DNA of 64,000 bases, taken from positions 5,129,851-5,193,850 of the forward strand of contig CP075528.1 in assembly GCA_025808875.1 (NCBI GenBank), written 5' to 3'. Under the pieces are notes generated by a model, which saw only the letters and a list, made by a program, of their open reading frames with translations, did no database searches and was not told where the DNA came from. Each line of letters begins with the position of its first letter. The stretch's first letter is position 1. This stretch comes from Enhydrobacter sp. (GTDB lineage: Bacteria > Pseudomonadota > Alphaproteobacteria > Reyranellales > Reyranellaceae). Below, piece after piece: positions 1-8,853 of the stretch. Both the position numbers and the translations under genes were made by a program.

Positions 1-194
1 GCTATCTGTCAGGCGCGCATTTCGAGCAGGCACAATTCTATGCCGAGGTGGAGGGTCATCCCGAGCAGCGCGGATTGCACCTGGCGCTCGAGGAACTGGG
101 CTTCTTCTCGGAGGAGCTGAAGATGCTCGGAACGTTCCCGGCCAACCCGTTCCGCCGCAAGGGCTGGGACGCGCCGACGCGCCCGGGCACCTGA
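1..194 (+). CDS. pheA: Prephenate dehydratase, C-terminal fragment
   Basis: Only the last 63 codons lie in the window; the frame is open to the left edge and ends at the TGA at 192-194. The translation contains FYAEVEGHPEQRG followed by LALEELGFFSEELKMLG and ends shortly after the motif PANPFRR. This matches the end of the regulatory ACT domain of alphaproteobacterial prephenate dehydratases, which convert prephenate to phenylpyruvate in phenylalanine synthesis. The catalytic domain is outside the window, so the activity is inferred from the tail alone. The next gene, rpe, begins 21 bases later on the same strand. Confidence 0.8.
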   Translation, partial: YLSGAHFEQAQFYAEVEGHPEQRGLHLALEELGFFSEELKMLGTFPANPFRRKGWDAPTRPGT

Positions 195-215
195 GGCAGA
201 GGAGACGAGCCCACC

Positions 216-896
216 ATGCCACAGCAGCCCGTCCGCATCGCCCCGTCGATCCTCTCGGCGGATTTCGCCGCGCTCGGTGCCGAGATCGCCGCCGTGACGG
301 AGGCGGGGGCCGACTGGATCCACGTCGATGTGATGGACAACCACTTCGTGCCCAATCTGACCATCGGGCCGATGGTGGTGAAGGCGTTGCGCAAGCACAG
401 CCAACGGCCGTTCGACGTCCACCTCATGGTGACGCCCGTCGACCCGCTGGTGCCGGCGTTCGCCGAGGCGGGCGCCGACATCATCTCCTTCCATCCCGAG
501 GCGGGGCCGCATGTGCATCGTACGCTGCAGTTCATCAAGAGCCTGGGCAAGAAGGCCGGGGCGGTGTTGAATCCCGCCACGCCCCTGGCGGCGATCGAGC
601 ATGTCCTGGGCGATCTCGATCTGGTGCTGGTGATGAGTGTCAACCCCGGCTTCGGTGGTCAGGCCTTCATCGAAAGTCAGCTCGCGAAGATCGCCGCGCT
701 GCGCAAGGCGATCGATGCGCTCGGCAAGCCGATCGACCTCGAGGTGGATGGTGGCGTCAATGCCGAGACGGCTCGGCGCTGCATCCGGGCGGGTGCCGAC
801 GTTCTGGTCGCCGGCACCGCCGTCTTCGCCGGCGGGCCGACGAAGTACGCAGCGAACATCGCCGCCCTCAAAGAGGGCAGCCGGCGTCCAGGCTAG
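216..896 (+). CDS. rpe: Ribulose-phosphate 3-epimerase
   Basis: The 226-residue product is full length for the family. It should interconvert D-ribulose 5-phosphate and D-xylulose 5-phosphate in the cytosolic pentose phosphate pathway. Expected metal ligands are all visible: His36 and Asp38 in WIHVDVMD, His69 in FDVHLMV and Asp178 in EVDGG. The phosphate-binding motif NPGFGGQ lies at residues 143-149. The ATG at 216 gives the canonical start IAPSILSADF. The stop codon overlaps that of the convergent PhzF gene in the tetranucleotide CTAG. Confidence 0.97.
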   Translation: MPQQPVRIAPSILSADFAALGAEIAAVTEAGADWIHVDVMDNHFVPNLTIGPMVVKALRKHSQRPFDVHLMVTPVDPLVPAFAEAGADIISFHPEAGPHVHRTLQFIKSLGKKAGAVLNPATPLAAIEHVLGDLDLVLVMSVNPGFGGQAFIESQLAKIAALRKAIDALGKPIDLEVDGGVNAETARRCIRAGADVLVAGTAVFAGGPTKYAANIAALKEGSRRPG

Positions 897-1765
897 AGGG
901 ATACTTCGCCCGCGAGCATCGGCACGCAGTCGCCGCCGACGCTGGCGCGAATCCCGTCGCTGGCCAGGCGGGCAGTGCAGGCGAGCAGGCTCGGTCGGCC
1001 CATCTCGACACCCTGCACGATCTCGTAGCGCCGCTCGCTGTCGGAAGTGAGGGACAGGAGCAGGGCGGCCAGCGAAGTGGCGGCGCTGCCGGTCGCCGGA
1101 TCCTCGACGGTGCCGGAGAGAGGGGAGAACATCCGGGCGCGGAGGCGTTCGCCGCCGCGGGCGTAGAGGTAGATCGAGAGTCGGCCGCCGCCCATGTCGC
1201 CGAAGCTTGCGACGGCGTTGCGGAAGCTCTCCAGGTCGGGCGCGGCTCGCCCGAGCGCCTCACCCGTCACCTCGGCGATCAGGAAGGGATTGCCGACGGA
1301 CGCCTCGATCGGCGCGTGGTGCAAGATGACGATGTCGGTGTCCGCCAATCCGACGCAGGGCGCCAGCAGATCGACTGTCATCTTGCGCCCGAGCGACAAC
1401 GGCTGCGGCGCGGCGATGACGATGCGCCTGCCTTCGGCGCGCACCTCGACGAGGCCGGCGATCTCCTCGAAGCGCAGCACCCCGTCCTTGGCGCCCCCCT
1501 GCTGTGTCAGCACCCAGCCCGTGCCGACATTGGGATGGCCGGCGAACGGCATCTCCGCCTTGCGGTTGAAGATGCGTACACGCGCGGTGTTGGCCGGATC
1601 GGTGGGCGGCAGCACGAAGGTCGTCTCACTGAGATTGAACTCGGCGGCGAGCGATTGCATCTCGGCGTCGGACATGCCGCGCGCATCCGGGAACACGGCC
1701 AGCGGATTGCCTCCGAAGCGCCGGGTGGTGAAGACGTCGACGGTGACGAAGGTGAAGCGGCGCAT
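893..1765 (-). CDS. PhzF family isomerase/epimerase-like protein
   Basis: About 290 residues, starting at the ATG at 1763-1765 (MRRFTFVTVDVFT). A longer open frame upstream runs into the next gene and is not family-like. Family hallmarks are FGGNPLAVFPDA near residue 18, the NLSET segment with the presumed catalytic Glu47, MPFAGHPNVGT near 72 and DPATGSAA near the C-terminus. PhzF-type proteins are cofactor-free isomerases with a diaminopimelate-epimerase fold; most have unknown substrates, including this one. The gene follows a sugar isomerase-like gene by seven bases, so the two are probably co-transcribed. Confidence 0.9.
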   Translation of the reverse strand: MRRFTFVTVDVFTTRRFGGNPLAVFPDARGMSDAEMQSLAAEFNLSETTFVLPPTDPANTARVRIFNRKAEMPFAGHPNVGTGWVLTQQGGAKDGVLRFEEIAGLVEVRAEGRRIVIAAPQPLSLGRKMTVDLLAPCVGLADTDIVILHHAPIEASVGNPFLIAEVTGEALGRAAPDLESFRNAVASFGDMGGGRLSIYLYARGGERLRARMFSPLSGTVEDPATGSAATSLAALLLSLTSDSERRYEIVQGVEMGRPSLLACTARLASDGIRASVGGDCVPMLAGEVSL

Positions 1766-1772
1766 GGATCCA

Positions 1773-2651
1773 CTACACCAACTCGACGCCGATCTCCTTC
1801 GCGATGCGGCGTAGAGCGTGGATCGAGCGCGCGGTGGCCTCGCGACCATTGTCGAAGCAATGAGTCTCGATCGTCGCGAGAACCTCGGGTACTTCCACCT
1901 TGCTGAGCAGCTTGAGGAGCAGGTCGGACCAAGGGATGTCTCCGTCGCCAAGCGGCACGGAGCGATTGGTCGTCAAGTCGCGGTCCTTCAGATGGAGGGC
2001 ATCGACCATCGGTGCGAGGTAGGCGATGTCCTCCTCGCTCGGTGGCGCTCCCATGGCCCAGCTGTTGGCGATGTCGATCAACGGCCTGAGATGCTTGGGC
2101 GGCTCTTCCCGATCGTTCACATGCGCAAAGAACCGTGCCAGTTCGGCGATCGTGCCGATGTTGCAGACCGGCTCGTTTTCGAGTTCGACCGGCATGTCGA
2201 AAAGATGGCCGTAGCTGGTCATCTGTGCCACTGCCTGGTCGAGATGCTTGGGGACGAAATTGGGGTAGCGAAGAAAGCTAAAGGTTCTCACCCTCTGGGC
2301 GCGCAACACGATGGCAACGTCGAACGCGTAGGCAATCGGGTCTTCGGCAGGACAGTCGTCCGGATCGAAGGCGAAGTCGACCTTCTCGGGGAGCGGCTGA
2401 CCGACCTTGGGTTTGCGGCGAGGCCACTTCAGAATCGGGGAGACATAGGTCGGCACTTCGATGCTGGCCGCCTCCAGCGTGGTCGCGATGGCGTTGACTT
2501 CGTCGATCTTCATGCCGAGCAGATTGCGACGATCGACCGTGCGCATGTCGAGACGGCGAATATCGTGCTCCTTGCAGAACGAGATCATCTCGGCCAGTGA
2601 AGGACCGATTTCATCACCGACGACCGAGAGGGCAAGACGGGGCAGTGTCAT
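1773..2651 (-). CDS. Sugar phosphate isomerase/epimerase-like TIM-barrel protein
   Basis: A 292-residue protein of the xylose isomerase-like (AP endonuclease 2) TIM-barrel type. Support comes from the N-terminal LALSVVGDEIGPSLAEM, from PVELENEPVCN in mid-protein (a metal-binding glutamate position in this fold) and from VDALHLKDRD and IETHCFD towards the end. These spaced acidic and His residues fit a divalent-metal site. Substrate cannot be told. It is the first gene of a two-gene minus-strand unit with the PhzF-like gene and is divergent from the HerA-like ATPase with only about 40 bases between the starts. Confidence 0.8.
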   Translation of the reverse strand: MTLPRLALSVVGDEIGPSLAEMISFCKEHDIRRLDMRTVDRRNLLGMKIDEVNAIATTLEAASIEVPTYVSPILKWPRRKPKVGQPLPEKVDFAFDPDDCPAEDPIAYAFDVAIVLRAQRVRTFSFLRYPNFVPKHLDQAVAQMTSYGHLFDMPVELENEPVCNIGTIAELARFFAHVNDREEPPKHLRPLIDIANSWAMGAPPSEEDIAYLAPMVDALHLKDRDLTTNRSVPLGDGDIPWSDLLLKLLSKVEVPEVLATIETHCFDNGREATARSIHALRRIAKEIGVELV

Positions 2652-2690
2652 GCGCCGAATGTACTACGACACGCGGAGTTTGGGTAAAGT

Positions 2691-4223
2691 GTGAGCATGG
2701 AAGATTCAGCCCTGTTCGTCGGTACAGGCGAGGCCGACCAGTACCTTCTGCTGAAGTACGCCAACCGCCACGGCCTGATTGCCGGCGCAACGGGCACGGG
2801 CAAGACAGTCACCCTGCAGACCCTCGCGGAGGGATTTTCGGCGCACGGCGTGCCGGTGTTCCTGGCCGACGTGAAGGGCGATCTCTCCGGTATCGGACGG
2901 CCCGGCGCCGACCATCCGCGCGCCGTCGAGCGCGCGAGGCTTCTCAAGATCCGCGACTATGCCGGGCGGGGCTTTCCGGTTCGGTTCTGGGATCTGTTCG
3001 GGGAGAAGGGGCACCCGATCCGCACGACCGTGAGCGAAGTGGGGCCGGTGCTCATGGCGCGGCTGCTGCGGCTCAACGAGACCCAGGAGGGCGTCCTCAA
3101 TATCGCCTTTCGCGTCGCTGACGAGAAGGGATGGCTGCTGCTCGACTACAAGGACCTGCAGGCCATGCTGCAATGGCTGGCCGCCAATGCCGCCGAGTTG
3201 ACGACCGTCTACGGCAACGTGGGTCGGCAGACGGTGGGCACCATCCAGCGGCAGCTGTTGATCCTCGAGCAGCAGGGCGGCGCCCGCCTGTTCGGCGAGC
3301 CTGCACTCGATCTCGCCGATATGATCGCGTGCGATCCGGCCGGCACCGGCTACGTCAACGTGCTGGCCGCCGACCGACTGATGCGGAGTCCGCGCCTCTA
3401 CGCGACCTTCCTGCTGTGGTTGCTGTCGGAGTTGTTCGAGAACCTGCCCGAGGTCGGCGATCCGGACAGGCCGAAGTTCGTCTTCTTCTTCGACGAGGCC
3501 CATCTGCTGTTCGACGGTGCTCCGAAGGCGCTGCTCGAGCGCATCGAACAGGTGGTGCGTCTGATCCGTTCCAAGGGCGTCGGAGTCTATTTCGTCACCC
3601 AGAACCCGCTCGACATCCCCGAAACCGTGCTCGGCCAGCTCGGCAATCGCGTCCAGCACGCCCTGCGCGCCTTTACGCCCAAGGACCAGAAGGCGGTCAG
3701 GGCGTCCGCCGAGACCTTCCGGCCCAACCCACAGTTCAAGGCGGCGGAGGCGATCCTCGAACTCGGCGTCGGCGAGGCGCTGGTCTCGTTCCTGGATGGG
3801 AAGGGCATTCCGACTCCGGTCGAGCGCGCGATGATCGCGCCGCCGCGCGGCCGCATCGGCCCCCTGACGGAGGCCGAACGCGGCGCATTCCTCGCGGCGA
3901 GCGTCCTGTCCGGCAAGTACGACACCATCGTCGATCGCGAATCGGCGCATGAGGTGCTGACCGGACGGATGGCCACGGTCGAACCCGAAGTGCCCGCAGC
4001 GGGAACGTCTTCGGTCCCCGATCCGAAGACCCGCGTCCCGGGCGGTCGGCAACGCGATTCGATCGGCGTCACGGTGGTGAAGGCGGCGAGCCGCAGCATG
4101 GCGACCATCGCCGCGCGCGAGGCGGCCAAGGCGGTGTTCGGGCGGGGCCGCGCCGCCAGCATTGGCGCCAGTGTCGGCGGTGCCATCCTGCGCGGCGTAC
4201 TTGGGTCGATCCTGCGGCGGTAG
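2691..4223 (+). CDS. HerA-like (DUF853/YjgR-type) ATPase
   Basis: A 510-residue P-loop ATPase. Walker A GATGTGKT is at about residues 32-39 and Walker B FFFDEAHLLF at about 263-272. Other family signatures are FLADVKGDLSGIG, VYFVTQNPLDIPE and NRVQHALRAFTPKDQKAV. This is the helicase HerA-like DUF853 family, whose cellular role is poorly defined. The start can be GTG 2691 or ATG 2697, which differ by two residues. A basic, Ala/Gly-rich C-terminal tail after about residue 430 looks weakly conserved. Its TAG directly abuts the stop of the convergent leuB. Confidence 0.9.
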   Translation: MSMEDSALFVGTGEADQYLLLKYANRHGLIAGATGTGKTVTLQTLAEGFSAHGVPVFLADVKGDLSGIGRPGADHPRAVERARLLKIRDYAGRGFPVRFWDLFGEKGHPIRTTVSEVGPVLMARLLRLNETQEGVLNIAFRVADEKGWLLLDYKDLQAMLQWLAANAAELTTVYGNVGRQTVGTIQRQLLILEQQGGARLFGEPALDLADMIACDPAGTGYVNVLAADRLMRSPRLYATFLLWLLSELFENLPEVGDPDRPKFVFFFDEAHLLFDGAPKALLERIEQVVRLIRSKGVGVYFVTQNPLDIPETVLGQLGNRVQHALRAFTPKDQKAVRASAETFRPNPQFKAAEAILELGVGEALVSFLDGKGIPTPVERAMIAPPRGRIGPLTEAERGAFLAASVLSGKYDTIVDRESAHEVLTGRMATVEPEVPAAGTSSVPDPKTRVPGGRQRDSIGVTVVKAASRSMATIAAREAAKAVFGRGRAASIGASVGGAILRGVLGSILRR

Positions 4224-5342
4224 CTATGCCAGCCGGTCGAGTTCCCTGACGATGGCGTCGCCCATTTCCTGGGTGCCGACCTTCTTCGTGCCCTCGGTCT
4301 TGCCGACCATGAGATCGCCGGTGCGGTAGCCCGCGGCCAGCACGTTCTCGACCGCCTGCTCGACGAGGTCGGCTTCCCTGCCGAGATCGAACGAGTAGCG
4401 CAGCATCATGGCGTAGCTGAGCGTCTCGGCGATCGGATTGGCCAGTCCTTTGCCCGCGATGTCGGGCGCGCTGCCGTGGATCGGCTCGTAGAGCGCCTTG
4501 CGGCGGCCGGTCGCGTCGGGGGCACCGAGCGAGGCTGACGGCAGCAAGCCCAACGAGCCGGTCAGCATCGAGGCTTCGTCCGACAGGATGTCGCCGAACA
4601 GGTTGTCGGTGACGATGACGTCGAACTGATTGGGCGAGCGCAGCAGTTGCATGGCGAGCGCGTCGGCGTACATGTGCTCGAGCTTCACGTCGGCGTACTG
4701 CTCCTTGTGCAGTTTGGTCGCCTCCTCGCGCCACAGCACGCCGGTGTGCATGACGTTGGCCTTCTCCGCCGAGAGGACCTTGTTCTTGCGCTTGCGCGCC
4801 AGCTCGAAGGCGACGGCGCAGACCCGGCGGATCTCGCCCGCGGTGTAGCGTTGCGTGTCGAAGGCCTCGACCTCGCCCTGGGCGTTGGTGTGCCGGCCGC
4901 GCGGCTCGCCGAAATAGACGCCGCTCGTCAGCTCGCGGATGATCATGATGTCGAGGCCCTTGACGATCTCGGGCTTGAGCGAGCTCGCATCGACCAGCGC
5001 GTCGAACACCTTGGCAGGTCGCAGGTTGGCGAACAGATCCATCTCCTTGCGCAGCCGCAGGAGGCCGCGTTCGGGCTTCTTGCTGAAATCGGCCGTGTCC
5101 CACTTCGGCCCGCCGACCGAGCCGAACAGCACCGCGTCGGCCTCCAGCGCGAGCTTCATCGTGTCGTCGGCAAGCGGCACGCCGTGCTTGTCGAGGGCGG
5201 CGCCGCCCACCACGTCTTCCTTGATGTCGAACCCGACGGCGCGCTTCTTGCCCATCCAGGCAATGATCTTGCGCACCTCGTTCATGACTTCGGGGCCGAT
5301 GCCGTCGCCGGGCAGCATCAGCAGATTGCGGTTTGACGCCAT
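4224..5342 (-). CDS. leuB: 3-isopropylmalate dehydrogenase
   Basis: The 372-residue product is full length and should oxidatively decarboxylate 3-isopropylmalate with NAD+ in leucine synthesis. The nucleotide and substrate motifs are LPGDGIGPEVM (10-20), IIRELTSGVYFGEP (134-147) and VTDNLFGDILSDEAS (244-258), the last carrying the metal-binding aspartates. It lies 27 bases downstream of leuD on the same strand, at the end of a cluster that begins with ffh. Confidence 0.97.
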   Translation of the reverse strand: MASNRNLLMLPGDGIGPEVMNEVRKIIAWMGKKRAVGFDIKEDVVGGAALDKHGVPLADDTMKLALEADAVLFGSVGGPKWDTADFSKKPERGLLRLRKEMDLFANLRPAKVFDALVDASSLKPEIVKGLDIMIIRELTSGVYFGEPRGRHTNAQGEVEAFDTQRYTAGEIRRVCAVAFELARKRKNKVLSAEKANVMHTGVLWREEATKLHKEQYADVKLEHMYADALAMQLLRSPNQFDVIVTDNLFGDILSDEASMLTGSLGLLPSASLGAPDATGRRKALYEPIHGSAPDIAGKGLANPIAETLSYAMMLRYSFDLGREADLVEQAVENVLAAGYRTGDLMVGKTEGTKKVGTQEMGDAIVRELDRLA

Positions 5343-5369
5343 TGCTTCAGATCTTTCGGATGTTGCGCG

Positions 5370-5984
5370 CTATTCCGCGGCGTGCAGCCAGGGCTGCGCT
5401 TCCTTTTGCTTCTTCTCGAAGGCATCGATGTCGGACGCCTTCTCCATGGTGAGGCCGATGTCGTCGAGGCCGTTCAGCAGGCAGTGCTTGCGGAAGGGGT
5501 CGATGTCGAAATGCACCGTGCCGCCGTCGGGCCCCTTGATCTCCTGTTTCTCGAGGTCGATCTCGATCACGGCGTTGGAGCCGCGGCTGGCGTCGTCCAT
5601 CAGCTTGTCGATGATCTCCTTCGGCACCTTGATCGGCAGGATGCCGTTCTTGAAGCAGTTGTTGTAGAAGATATCCGCGAATCCCTCGGCAATGACGCAG
5701 CGGATGCCGAAATCGAGCAGCGCCCACGGTGCGTGCTCGCGGCTCGAGCCGCAGCCGAAATTCGGCCCCGCGACCAGGATGCTGGCGTTCTGGTAGGCCG
5801 GCTGGTCGAGGATGAAGTCCTTCTTCTGGCCGTCCGCTGTCCAGCGCATCTCGTAGAACAGCCCGTCCTTCAAGCCGGTGCGCTTGATGGTCTTCAGGAA
5901 GTTCTTGGGGATGATCATATCGGTGTCGACATTGACCATCGGCAGCGGTGCGGCGACGCCGCGCAGCGTCGTGAATTTTTCCAT
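5370..5984 (-). CDS. leuD: 3-isopropylmalate dehydratase small subunit
   Basis: A 204-residue swivelling-domain subunit that pairs with LeuC to isomerise 2- to 3-isopropylmalate. The N-terminal motif VNVDTDMIIPKNF (18-30) and the substrate loop GPNFGCGSSREHA (73-85) are intact. The length matches proteobacterial LeuD. It is separated from its partner leuC by three small membrane-protein genes, all on the same strand, and is followed directly by leuB. Confidence 0.97.
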   Translation of the reverse strand: MEKFTTLRGVAAPLPMVNVDTDMIIPKNFLKTIKRTGLKDGLFYEMRWTADGQKKDFILDQPAYQNASILVAGPNFGCGSSREHAPWALLDFGIRCVIAEGFADIFYNNCFKNGILPIKVPKEIIDKLMDDASRGSNAVIEIDLEKQEIKGPDGGTVHFDIDPFRKHCLLNGLDDIGLTMEKASDIDAFEKKQKEAQPWLHAAE

Positions 5985-6050
5985 GGCTCCCTCGCGAAAC
6001 GCCGGAATAAACGGGCTTTCCGACCGGTCGTCAAGCCATGGCGGCGGATG

Positions 6051-6389
6051 TCACAGTCGGCTCAGTCGAGTGGCCAGTTCCTGGTTCGCCCGCGTGGCAA
6101 TGCCTGGGATGAGAAAAGCATCGACGATCCACCAGATGGCGATGACGGCGATGCCCAGGAGGCCGACGCCGATGAACACGGTGACCCAGGAAATCACCGA
6201 GATGATGGCCATCGCGACACCGCTTCCCGTCTGGCCCAGATAGAAGCGGTGGACGCCCAGGGCGCCCAGGAAGAACCACAGCAGATAGGCGATGCCGGTC
6301 GACTTCTTCGAAGCATCGTACTGCATGAGACGTGCGGCATCGGATCCGGGCGACGGCGGCGGCGCCCGAACATTGCTCGAATCGGTCAT
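6051..6389 (-). CDS. TM2 domain-containing small membrane protein
   Basis: A 112-residue protein with two predicted membrane helices. The TM2-domain signature is clear: IAYLLWFFLGALGVHRFYLG (about 33-52), then a Gly-rich second helix with VTVFIGVGLLGIAVIAIWWI. The N-terminal 30 residues are polar and Pro-rich, probably cytoplasmic. Function is unknown for the family. It lies within the leu cluster, upstream of leuD by 66 bases and downstream of another membrane-protein gene by about 67 bases. Confidence 0.85.
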   Translation of the reverse strand: MTDSSNVRAPPPSPGSDAARLMQYDASKKSTGIAYLLWFFLGALGVHRFYLGQTGSGVAMAIISVISWVTVFIGVGLLGIAVIAIWWIVDAFLIPGIATRANQELATRLSRL

Positions 6390-6456
6390 GGATGTCTCTC
6401 CCCGCTGTCGGCAGCCTAGGCGCGAAGGCTAGGCGATGGCAACAACCGAGACCGGA

Positions 6457-6828
6457 TCAGCCGAAGCCCCATCCGGCCGTGTCGGGCATGGGCTGCCGGC
6501 GGCTCAGGTTGTTCAGGCCCTTGACGCAGCGCACCACCAGCCACACGGCGGTGAAGAGCAGGATCAGGAACCCGATGAAGAAGAACGAAGTGATCACGCC
6601 CACGATCGCCATCACCAGGCCGCGCCAGAAGGTGGCGACCTGGAACTCGAAATGCGAGCGATCAACCGGGTCGGTGGCGGTCGGTCTGTTCAGGTAGGCG
6701 ATGACAATGCCGACCAACCCCGCGGGCGCAATCACCAGCGCCAGCAGGTACAGGAGGTAAACGAGCTGAGGCAGGTTGCTGAACAGCCCCTGACCGTCGA
6801 TCAGCGCAGGGGGCCTCGGTTCGTTCAT
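6457..6828 (-). CDS. Small integral membrane protein of unknown function
   Basis: A 123-residue product beginning MNEPRPPALIDGQGL at the ATG 6826-6828, which overlaps the TGA of the upstream RDD gene as ATGA. Three hydrophobic segments are visible: about 20-46 (LVYLLYLLALVIAPAGLVGI), 70-92 (VMAIVGVITSFFFIGFLILL) and a short continuation to VWLVVRC. The pattern resembles small DUF4870-like membrane proteins, but I cannot assign a family with certainty. The overlap indicates translational coupling with the RDD gene. Confidence 0.75.
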   Translation of the reverse strand: MNEPRPPALIDGQGLFSNLPQLVYLLYLLALVIAPAGLVGIVIAYLNRPTATDPVDRSHFEFQVATFWRGLVMAIVGVITSFFFIGFLILLFTAVWLVVRCVKGLNNLSRRQPMPDTAGWGFG

Positions 6829-7322
6829 CGCACCTTCACGACGAGGGTGCTGGCGATCATGTCGTGCAGGCCGCGCTTGCGGTCGGTGAAGGCGACCATG
6901 ATGAAGCCGATGCAGAGGATGAGCGCCGAGAGGAGCTTGGCGAAGTAGCGGCCGGAGGCGCGGCCGAAGCTCAACCGCTCGCCTTGATCGGTCACGACCC
7001 TCAACCCGACGGCCATCTTGCCGAGCGTGGCGCCCCGCTCCGAACTCTCCATCAGGGCGAAGTAGAGCCAGCCGATGATGAGAGAGCCGACATTCACTGT
7101 CGGGTCGAAGGCGGTCTTCTCGCCGCCGAACATGTCGACGCCGAGGAGACTCGCCAGTATGGCGCTCGCGCCGCCGAGCAGGATCGCATCGATCAAGTAC
7201 GCGACGACACGAATCCAGAAGCCGCCATAGGAGACGGCGGCGGAGCCGGAGCCGGAAGCGCCGGCATTCCATACCGGCGGCGGCGGCGGAGCGGCCGGAC
7301 CGGAACCGGGAACGTTGGCCAT
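6825..7322 (-). CDS. RDD family membrane protein
   Basis: A 165-residue protein with the RDD signature. Arg and Asp of the first helix appear in GFWIRVVAYLIDAILLGG (about 34-51), a second helix carries GSLIIGWLYFALMESS, and the loop GATLGKMAVGLRVVTDQGE is typical, with a terminal helix ILCIGFIMVAFTDRKRGLHD. The N-terminus is a Pro/Gly-rich cytoplasmic stretch. RDD proteins are of uncertain function; some have been linked to ion transport. It follows leuC by about 85 bases and overlaps the next small membrane gene by four bases. Confidence 0.88.
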   Translation of the reverse strand: MANVPGSGPAAPPPPPVWNAGASGSGSAAVSYGGFWIRVVAYLIDAILLGGASAILASLLGVDMFGGEKTAFDPTVNVGSLIIGWLYFALMESSERGATLGKMAVGLRVVTDQGERLSFGRASGRYFAKLLSALILCIGFIMVAFTDRKRGLHDMIASTLVVKVR

Positions 7323-7406
7323 GGCGTTCTCCCCATTCTTGCAAAAGAAATCGGGCGGTGCATTGCTGCACCGCCCGTCACGATACCACTCCCCGGCGGA
7401 ACCTCG

Positions 7407-8846
7407 CTATTGGAAGTCGCGCACATCTGCCAGCGTGCCGCGGATCGCCGCTGCCGCGGCCATCGCCGGACTGACGAGATGCGTACGTCCACCGCGGCCC
7501 TGGCGGCCCTCGAAATTGCGATTCGAGGTCGAGGCGCAGCGTTGGCCGGGCTCGAGCCGATCGGCGTTCATGGCGAGGCACATGGAACAGCCCTGCAGGC
7601 GCCACTCGAAACCGGCCTCGAGGAAGATCCTGTGCAGCCCTTCCTTCTCGGCTTCCTGCTTCACCAGCCCGGAGCCCGGCACGACCATTGCCGAGACTCC
7701 GGGAGCCACCTTGCGGCCGCGTGCGATTTCGGCGGCGGCACGCAGATCCTCGATGCGGCCGTTGGTGCACGAGCCGATGAAGACCCGATCGATCGGAATG
7801 TCGACGAGCTTCGTGCCCGGTGTCAGCCCCATGTAGGCCAGCGACCGTGCCCACGCCTCGCGCCGGTTCTCGTCGGGTGCATTGGCGGGGTCGGGCACGA
7901 CGTCGGTGATCGGCAGCGCGTCCTGCGGGCTGGTGCCCCAGGTCACCATCGGCGGGATGTCCGCCGCGAGAAGGTCGACCTGCGTATCGAACGTGGCACC
8001 CTTGTCGGTCGGCAGCCGCCGCCACTGGCCGAGCGCCAGGTCCCAGGCACCGCCTTTCGGTGTATGGGGTCGGCCTTCGAGATACTGGAACGTCGTCTCG
8101 TCGGGCGCGATCAGGCCGGCGCGCGCGCCCGCCTCGATCGACATGTTGCAGACAGTCATGCGGCCTTCCATCGTCAGCTCGCGAATCGCGCGGCCGGCAT
8201 ACTCGATGACGTAGCCGGTGCCGCCCGCGGTGCCGAGCCTGCCGATGATGGCCAGGATGACGTCCTTGGCGGTGACACCGAGCGGCAAGCTTCCCTCGAC
8301 GGCGACGCGCATGCTCTTGGCCGGCTTCTGGATCAGCGTCTGGGTGGCGAGCACGTGCTCGACCTCCGACGTGCCGATGCCGAAGGCAAGTGCGCCGAAG
8401 GCGCCGTGCGTGGAGGTGTGGCTGTCGCCGCAGACGATGGTCATGCCGGGCAGGGTCAGGCCCTGTTCGGGCCCGATGACGTGCACGATACCGCGGCGTG
8501 GGTCGTCGAGGCCGAAGTAGGGCACGCCGAACTCGGCGACGTTCTTCTCCAGCGTCTCGACCTGGGTGCGCGATTCCGGATCCTCGATCCCCTGGCTGAA
8601 ATCGGTGGTCGGCGTGTTGTGGTCGGCGACGGCGATGGTGGCGTCCGTACGGCGCACGCCGCGGCCGGCCATGCGCAGCCCCTCGAAGGCCTGCGGGCTT
8701 GTCACCTCGTGGACGAGGTGACGATCGATGTAGAGCACGCAGGTGCCGTCGTCCTGACGATGCACGACATGCGCATCCCAGATCTTCTCGAACAACGTCC
8801 GCGGCGGCGGCGGTGGCGGCGTGGCCGATTTCTTGCGGAACGCCAT
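7407..8846 (-). CDS. leuC: 3-isopropylmalate dehydratase large subunit
   Basis: The 479-residue aconitase-type subunit carries the [4Fe-4S] ligands Cys360 (FIGSCTNGR), Cys420 and Cys423 (GCSMCLAMN), and the substrate motif CGDSHTSTHG (139-148). It acts with LeuD in leucine synthesis. An N-terminal run of prolines (about residues 10-15) precedes the normal start TLFEKIWDAH; this is slightly unusual and could mean the true start is internal, though no good internal ATG is present. It lies seven bases downstream of rplS. Confidence 0.97.
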   Translation of the reverse strand: MAFRKKSATPPPPPPRTLFEKIWDAHVVHRQDDGTCVLYIDRHLVHEVTSPQAFEGLRMAGRGVRRTDATIAVADHNTPTTDFSQGIEDPESRTQVETLEKNVAEFGVPYFGLDDPRRGIVHVIGPEQGLTLPGMTIVCGDSHTSTHGAFGALAFGIGTSEVEHVLATQTLIQKPAKSMRVAVEGSLPLGVTAKDVILAIIGRLGTAGGTGYVIEYAGRAIRELTMEGRMTVCNMSIEAGARAGLIAPDETTFQYLEGRPHTPKGGAWDLALGQWRRLPTDKGATFDTQVDLLAADIPPMVTWGTSPQDALPITDVVPDPANAPDENRREAWARSLAYMGLTPGTKLVDIPIDRVFIGSCTNGRIEDLRAAAEIARGRKVAPGVSAMVVPGSGLVKQEAEKEGLHRIFLEAGFEWRLQGCSMCLAMNADRLEPGQRCASTSNRNFEGRQGRGGRTHLVSPAMAAAAAIRGTLADVRDFQ

Positions 8847-8853
8847 GGCGCGC

